49,066 nucleotides of DNA from Clostridia bacterium (GTDB lineage Bacteria > Bacillota > Clostridia > Christensenellales > Borkfalkiaceae). Positions 45,197-49,066 of this stretch are shown here, in pieces. Where the stretch lies: assembly GCA_900767815.1 (NCBI GenBank), contig CAAGAM010000186.1:1-49066 (forward strand), in the 5' to 3' direction. The position numbers and the translations under genes were made by a program. Below the pieces are notes generated by a model. It searched no databases and was not told the DNA's origin. It saw only the letters and a list, made by a program, of their open reading frames with translations. Position 1 is the stretch's first letter; the number at the start of each line of letters is the position of its first letter.

Positions 45197-46126
45197 ATGG
45201 GATATTTATTTTTAATTATTGCGAATATTGCGGGCATATCCAAAGTAGCCGCAATGAAAGGTTGCGGAAAAGAATGTCCCGGAGAATATAATAGCGTGCG
45301 GATCAATGCGTTCCGCGCGCTGCTTTGTACGCTTGTAAGCGTTGTAATATTTTATTTAACGGGTGCGCGTTTCAAAGTTGAAGAAGATTATATATGGATT
45401 CTTTCCGGACTTTCGAATGCTTTAATGATGTTTGTCTGGATATTATGCGCGCAAAAAATCGGGCTTTTGTTTGTAGAAGCATTCGCTATGGTTGGCGCGG
45501 TAATCATTCCGATGCTGATAGCACCGCTGTTATACGAAGGCGAATCGGTAAGCGTTTGGCAGTGGGTAGGCGTTGTGTGTCTTTTAATTGCGTTGATTAT
45601 TTTATCTTTAACCCCGAACAAAGCGAAAAAGACCGATACCGTGAATGAGGCAGTAGAAGCAAGGAATAGCAAAGGAAAATTACTCATTGTTTTTTATCTC
45701 GCGTTGTTAATCATCTCAAATGCAGGGGTGAGTATAACGCAAAAATTATATCCGATCCGTGCAGGCAAAGAATATACAGCATATTTTAATTTAATGACTT
45801 TTGCCGTGGTGTTTTTGTGCTTTTCGGCTGTGTTGCTTTGCGGAAAAATTTTTAAGGGAAAAAGCTTATTACCTAAGGATTCGGCTTCGGGGAAGAAACT
45901 TGTTATTTTTGTTTCGCTCGCGGCTGTGATGATATATGTATATCAGTATTTCGCGACGCTTGCTGCGGGAGTATTGCCTTCGGCTGTTTATTATCCTTTA
46001 TCTCGAGGAATTGGTATGATGTTGACAGTGCTTTGTGATATGCTGATTTTTAAGCAAAAAGTTACAAAAAATATGATTTTGGGCTTAGGTTTTATTTTTG
46101 CCGCGATTGTGTTGACAAATTTATAA
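45197..46126 (+). CDS. DMT-superfamily (EamA-like) membrane transporter
   Basis: 309 residues with about ten hydrophobic helices in two halves (boundary near residue 150, at the charged NKAKKTDTVNEAVEARN loop), the layout of EamA/DMT transporters. ATG 45197; only a weak ribosome site is seen. It is 34 bases after the TIM-barrel gene and so probably co-regulated by the AraC protein. A sugar, sugar-acid or metabolite export/import role is possible; the substrate cannot be told. Confidence 0.78.
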   Translation: MGYLFLIIANIAGISKVAAMKGCGKECPGEYNSVRINAFRALLCTLVSVVIFYLTGARFKVEEDYIWILSGLSNALMMFVWILCAQKIGLLFVEAFAMVGAVIIPMLIAPLLYEGESVSVWQWVGVVCLLIALIILSLTPNKAKKTDTVNEAVEARNSKGKLLIVFYLALLIISNAGVSITQKLYPIRAGKEYTAYFNLMTFAVVFLCFSAVLLCGKIFKGKSLLPKDSASGKKLVIFVSLAAVMIYVYQYFATLAAGVLPSAVYYPLSRGIGMMLTVLCDMLIFKQKVTKNMILGLGFIFAAIVLTNL

Positions 46127-46253
46127 TAAACCCGTAAAACTATTGAGAATCATCAATTTTATCGGATAGAAATAAAAATGTTCTAATAGCAAAAGGAGAT
46201 AGTCCCGTAATAAAAAAAACGAGGTAAGTACGGGACGGTACGGTTATGTAAAA

Positions 46254-46293
46254 TTCTCTCTTTCCGAGTTTTTTGGAAGGAGGGGATTTTTTT
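46254..46293 (+). terminator. Hairpin plus T7: terminator that also buries a Shine-Dalgarno
   Basis: TTCTCTCTTTCC (46254-46265) pairs over 12 positions (three G-T) with GGAAGGAGGGGA (46275-46286), directly followed by seven T (46287-46293). The 3' arm is also the ribosome site for the ATG at 46294. Upstream, GTCCCGTA (46202-46209) and TACGGGAC (46229-46236) form another stem. Together this could end the DMT operon or act as an attenuator. Confidence 0.6.
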
Positions 46294-46512
46294 ATGCGTG
46301 CAAATAAATTTTATGCAGTATCGCTCGCATTAAGCGATAGCCGAAATCTTGAAATATCGGGGTAAACGGCAGCGGAAAGAGTAGCAGAAAAAGTAAGAGG
46401 GAAAGATACGGAAACAGTAGATATGCTAAACAACATCATCAAAAAATCGAAAATGCGTCTATTTTGCAGATTGAAATTTTGCGAGATAGGCGCATTTTTG
46501 TATATTTTCATT
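46294..46512 (+). pseudogene. Small reading frame interrupted by one in-frame TAA
   Basis: ATG 46294 has a very strong Shine-Dalgarno. It reads MRANKFYAVSLALSDSRNLEISG, then TAA (46363-46365), and continues in the same frame with TAAERVAEKVRGKDTETVDM and LNNIIKKSK to a stop near 46512. The second half has a protein-like charge pattern, so a Tyr or Gln codon may have mutated to stop. It lies at the border between the sugar locus and the mobile-element-like DNA. No known family was recognised; it may equally be non-coding. Confidence 0.35.
46450..46498 (+). terminator. Long stem-loop with T-rich tail
   Basis: AAAATGCGTCTAT (46450-46462) pairs with ATAGGCGCATTTT (46486-46498, one G-T), with further inner pairing, followed by TGTATATTTTC. 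A plausible terminator or attenuator ahead of the sigma-factor gene. Confidence 0.5.
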
Positions 46513-46540
46513 TAAATAAGGGCGGGAACGGCATAAGAAG

Positions 46541-46591
46541 TCCTCCGGATTTGAAGTTTGAACTAAAAATCAAATTTCAGATTCAGGAGGA
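46541..46591 (+). promoter_or_regulatory. RNA hairpin sequestering the sigma-factor ribosome site
   Basis: TCCTCCGGATTTGAAGTTTG (46541-46560) can pair with 46571-46591 around the loop AACTAAAAAT, with a few mismatches and one bulge. The outer TCCTCC pairs perfectly with GGAGGA, which is the Shine-Dalgarno of GTG 46599. Translation should be low unless the hairpin opens. Confidence 0.6.
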
Positions 46592-46598
46592 CAAAACG

Positions 46599-47108
46599 GT
46601 GAAATACGCACCTAAAAAAGTATTTATTTTAGAAAACGGAAAATATAAAGAAATCACATATAGCGAACTTCAAGAACTCGAACAGTCGGACAAGTCTTAC
46701 GCAGAGAAATTCTTTCTGCCTTTATACGGAATGTTGATGGAAGTAACGGCGGAAACGTACAAAGCGTATTACAAAGATAAACGACGACAAAAGTACATAG
46801 ACGAGCGTTCTTTGTTAAACGGCGACGTCTCTTACGACGCTTTGGACACGGACGAAACACTTGGCGCGGAAGTCTTTGCGGATATAAAGACGGACGTGGA
46901 AGCAGCGGTCATAAACAAAATGACTGTGGCGGAACTAAGAAAAGCGTTTCTTCTGCTTTCGCCCGACGAACGGGAACTAATTAAAGTCTTATTCATCGAC
47001 GGCGCAACCGAACGAAAAGCCGCAGAAATTTATGGCATTTCGCAGGTCGCGATACATAAAAGGAAAAATAAAATTTTAGCAAAACTAAAAGATTTTTTAG
47101 AAAAGTAA
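46599..47108 (+). CDS. Sigma-70 region-4 protein of conjugative elements
   Basis: 169 residues from GTG 46599, with AGGAGG at 46585-46590; the frame back to 46464 is not protein-like. The N-terminal half (MKYAPKKVFILENGKYKEIT; DKSYAEKFFLPLYGMLMEVT) is characteristic of the short sigma-like proteins found in Tn916/Tn1549-type elements. The C-terminal 70 residues form sigma region 4 with a helix-turn-helix (ERKAAEIYGISQVAIHKRKNKI). It lacks region 2, so by itself it cannot melt a promoter; a regulatory or partner-dependent role is likely. It marks this segment as mobile-element DNA. An intrinsic terminator follows. Confidence 0.85.
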   Translation: MKYAPKKVFILENGKYKEITYSELQELEQSDKSYAEKFFLPLYGMLMEVTAETYKAYYKDKRRQKYIDERSLLNGDVSYDALDTDETLGAEVFADIKTDVEAAVINKMTVAELRKAFLLLSPDERELIKVLFIDGATERKAAEIYGISQVAIHKRKNKILAKLKDFLEK

Positions 47109-47123
47109 AAATCTAAGGTTATC

Positions 47124-47164
47124 AAGCCTCTCACTTTTCGGCATGAATAGTGAGAGGCTTATTT
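47124..47164 (+). terminator. Intrinsic terminator after the sigma-like gene
   Basis: AAGCCTCTCACT (47124-47135) pairs perfectly with AGTGAGAGGCTT (47149-47160), followed by ATTTTG. It lies 15 bases after the stop codon. Confidence 0.8.
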
Positions 47165-47580
47165 TGTTTCTCGGAAACAGTTGAATAAATTACGCGTCTT
47201 TTACATTCTCTCTGCCGTCCGCGCGAACCGCGGGCAAGCCAAAGAAAGGAAGAAAGAAACATTCGAACGATTCGGCGCAACCGAGTCGGCGGCGAAAACA
47301 AGCAGAGAACTTAAAGATACTTACGTCCAGTCTCAGGTCGAGCGTTGAAGCGGAAGAAATTTCGTGAGCCGTCGCAACCAAAGAGGGCGTCCCGACGAGA
47401 ACCGTGGGGAGGTGGAATTCCTATGAGGGTTAAAGGCATAACCGAAAGACGACGTACCCCGCGCTTGGGGAAGCAAAGCAAATACAAGCGCAAAAACGAT
47501 TGATACAAAAAAGCAAACATTTTCGTTGCTCGTTTGCGATTTAGCGGGCAACGAAAGGACTACTTAAAATTTTTAAAGGA
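47165..47580 (+). other. Structured, GC-rich non-coding leader
   Basis: More than 400 bases between the sigma-like gene and the exported protein gene. It contains short GC-rich dyads (CCGCGCGAACCGCGG near 47220-47235) and the basic mini-frame at 47423. A 12-bp stem (TTTCGTTGCTCG 47521-47532 with CGGGCAACGAAA 47545-47556) ends 33 bases before the next ATG. It could be a structured RNA leader; I do not recognise a known RNA family. Confidence 0.4.
47423..47503 (+). CDS. Possible 26-residue basic peptide
   Basis: ATG 47423 follows GGGGAGGTGG at about 10 bases. The product (MRVKGITERRRTPRLGKQ, then SKYKRKND) is strongly basic. It may be a leader peptide, a remnant, or chance within a structured RNA. 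Confidence 0.25.
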   Translation: MRVKGITERRRTPRLGKQSKYKRKND

Positions 47581-47589
47581 GAAGAAAAA

Positions 47590-48963
47590 ATGAGTAAAGC
47601 AAAAAAAATCACAATCTGGGCATTATCGTTCGTTATGGTAATCGCGTTAGGGCTTGGCGGATTCTTTTTAACGATTAAAACGAAGCCGTCAATTACGCCG
47701 GATAACGTAGCGGAAGTCAAAGATACGGTTACGGACGAGAACGGCAACAACCTTATGGACGGTGAATACCACCCGTTTCCGGCAAGAATGTTGTTTACGC
47801 CCGCGCCGCTTGCGGCAAGTGCGCCCAAAACGTTTATCGTTAATCTCGCGGTAACGGTAACGCCCACGACGGCAGCGGCAAAACCTTTGGACTGGACGGT
47901 AGATTTCGTCAATGCGGATTCGGAATGGGCAAGAGGTAAAACCGTAACCGATTACGTTACCGTAACGCCTACCGTAGACGGCGCGAAAACGGCGACGGTT
48001 ACTTGTCTGAAAGCCTTTGGAGAACAAATTAAAATCACCGTAACGGCAAGAGAAAACCAGAACGCTACTGCGTCGTGCCTGCTCGATTACAAACAGCAGT
48101 TGCTGTCTTATGATTTGTCCGTAGCGCAAGCGGGGAAAAGTCCTACGGTAAACGTTTCGAGAAAAACGGGCAAGTTGGTTGCCGACGTGGAAAGCGATAA
48201 CGAAATCAATTTCGGGTATTCGTATAGCAAGTCGGACGTTTATACGGTGGCGTTAAACGATAGTGAAATCGCGAAGCCTACGGCGATGAGTCTTTCGTAT
48301 AAATCCGCGCTTTCTTCGGCGATGAATAAAGTAAAAGAAAACGCGGCGGGAAAGCCGATTGCTACGGCAACGGAAAACGGCTTTAAGGTGGCGGGGTATC
48401 TGAATAAAAACGCGGTGGACGGGTTGTCGATTGAAAACCATAATAAAATAATTGCGGCAATCAATTCGAATTACTATTCTTCTACAATCGTAACGTTAAA
48501 CGATGCGGACGGCAATACGCTTGTGAAATACACGTTCGATACCGACACTTCGCTAATCAAAAAGCAGGGTATCGTAGAAAGCCTTGCGATGGATCGCTCG
48601 AACTTTGAATTCGGGGACAAAGATAAAACGTATACGATCACTTATTTGTGTGGGAAATCTACGTCTAAACTCGGGTTGTTCGAGGTCGGATCTGAACACG
48701 GCAACAGCCGACTTGCGGACGGCGTCTATCCTACGAGTTATAAGTACGGAGAAAAAGTAACCATAAGCACGCTTAAAAGAGATTACGGTTGCGGCGGTAT
48801 TTACCATTCCGGCAGCGGAAGTCCTTCGGCAACGTACAGATTCAGCGGTTGGTATCTCGACTGGAATTTAACTCAGCCGTTTACAGGGGAATTTCCTGCG
48901 GGTACTGTGGGCGATATCGTGTTGTACGCGGATATCACGATGACGGGAACGCATTATTATTGA
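47590..48963 (+). CDS. Exported protein with C-terminal InlB-like repeat, mobile-element associated
   Basis: 457 residues; ATG 47590 follows AAAGGAG. One N-terminal hydrophobic segment (about 8-28, ALSFVMVIALGLGGFFL) is a signal or anchor. Residues about 75-165 look like an Ig-like beta domain (TFIVNLAVTVTP; TVDGAKTATVTCLK). The last 100 residues hold an InlB-type repeat (YPTSYKYGEKVTISTL; YRFSGWYLDWNLTQPF). No enzyme motif was recognised. Codon use matches the conjugation genes at the left of the window rather than the sugar operon. A role as a mating-surface or adhesion protein of the element is a guess. Confidence 0.62.
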   Translation: MSKAKKITIWALSFVMVIALGLGGFFLTIKTKPSITPDNVAEVKDTVTDENGNNLMDGEYHPFPARMLFTPAPLAASAPKTFIVNLAVTVTPTTAAAKPLDWTVDFVNADSEWARGKTVTDYVTVTPTVDGAKTATVTCLKAFGEQIKITVTARENQNATASCLLDYKQQLLSYDLSVAQAGKSPTVNVSRKTGKLVADVESDNEINFGYSYSKSDVYTVALNDSEIAKPTAMSLSYKSALSSAMNKVKENAAGKPIATATENGFKVAGYLNKNAVDGLSIENHNKIIAAINSNYYSSTIVTLNDADGNTLVKYTFDTDTSLIKKQGIVESLAMDRSNFEFGDKDKTYTITYLCGKSTSKLGLFEVGSEHGNSRLADGVYPTSYKYGEKVTISTLKRDYGCGGIYHSGSGSPSATYRFSGWYLDWNLTQPFTGEFPAGTVGDIVLYADITMTGTHYY

Positions 48964-48981
48964 TACCGAACGGAAAGAAGA

Positions 48982-49008
48982 CGGGCTTGTTTTGAACGGA
49001 CAAGCCCG
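48982..49008 (+). other. Intergenic stem-loop
   Basis: CGGGCTTGT (48982-48990) pairs with ACAAGCCCG (49000-49008). No T-run follows, so it is a weak terminator or processing site between the exported protein gene and the next gene. Confidence 0.5.
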
Positions 49009-49034
49009 CTATTCACATAAAAGGAAGAAACGAT

Positions 49035-49066
49035 ATGAAAGATATAAAGAGAAACGAAATCTATTA
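49035..49066 (+). CDS. Start of a gene cut by the window edge
   Basis: ATG 49035 follows AAAAGGAAG. Only MKDIKRNEIY is visible before the window ends, so nothing can be said about its function. Spacing suggests the same transcript as the exported protein upstream. Confidence 0.5.
   Translation, partial: MKDIKRNEIY

Overview
The window reads as Bacillota/Clostridia DNA, probably from an uncultured gut lineage (possibly Christensenellales-like). The evidence is Gram-positive lipoproteins, InlB-type repeats, strong AGGAGG ribosome binding sites and Clostridia-type conjugation genes. The taxon is an inference. No tRNA, rRNA or CRISPR array was seen.

Region 1 (1-15.9 kb) is a conjugative element backbone on the + strand. 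It holds a VirB4-type ATPase (cut by the window edge), a short membrane protein resembling the anchor of a CD1108-type conjugation protein, an AAA ATPase with a nuclease-like C-terminus under its own operator-rich promoter, an accessory protein, a C5-cytosine methyltransferase, a ribbon-helix-helix protein, a MobL/MobP-type relaxase with Sel1 repeats, a DUF3991/Toprim protein, a VirD4-type coupling protein and a winged-helix replication-type protein. The methyltransferase is split right after its catalytic Pro-Cys motif by a 3.9-kb element. That element carries three overlapping tyrosine recombinase genes between 88-bp inverted repeats: a recombinase-in-trio (RIT) element. Removing it restores the reading frame exactly.

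Region 2 (16.4-42.7 kb) is one apparent 16-gene sugar-utilisation operon. It encodes an ABC importer (binding lipoprotein and two permeases, no ATPase), a set of exported proteins with beta-sandwich-like and InlB-like segments, a DUF4838 lipoprotein and a 46-residue peptide. Downstream are enzymes without signal peptides: GH35, GH36, GH20, DUF4091, GH13, a six-hairpin-like protein and an SGNH hydrolase. The logic is capture at the surface, import of oligosaccharides and cytoplasmic dismantling of galactose- and HexNAc-containing glycans. A convergent AraC-family regulator (42.7-43.6 kb) and a divergent two-gene operon (TIM-barrel-like protein, DMT transporter) follow. A 38-bp motif, 35/38 identical, lies upstream of both operons. 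It contains two TTTCG half-sites 21 bp apart and is the likely AraC operator.

Region 3 (46.2-49.1 kb) looks like mobile-element DNA again. It has a sigma-70 region-4 protein of the type common in Clostridia conjugative elements, with its Shine-Dalgarno buried in a hairpin, then a structured non-coding stretch, an exported InlB-like protein and the start of another gene. The sugar locus is therefore bracketed by mobile-element-type DNA and may be conjugative cargo. No attachment sites were found that prove this.
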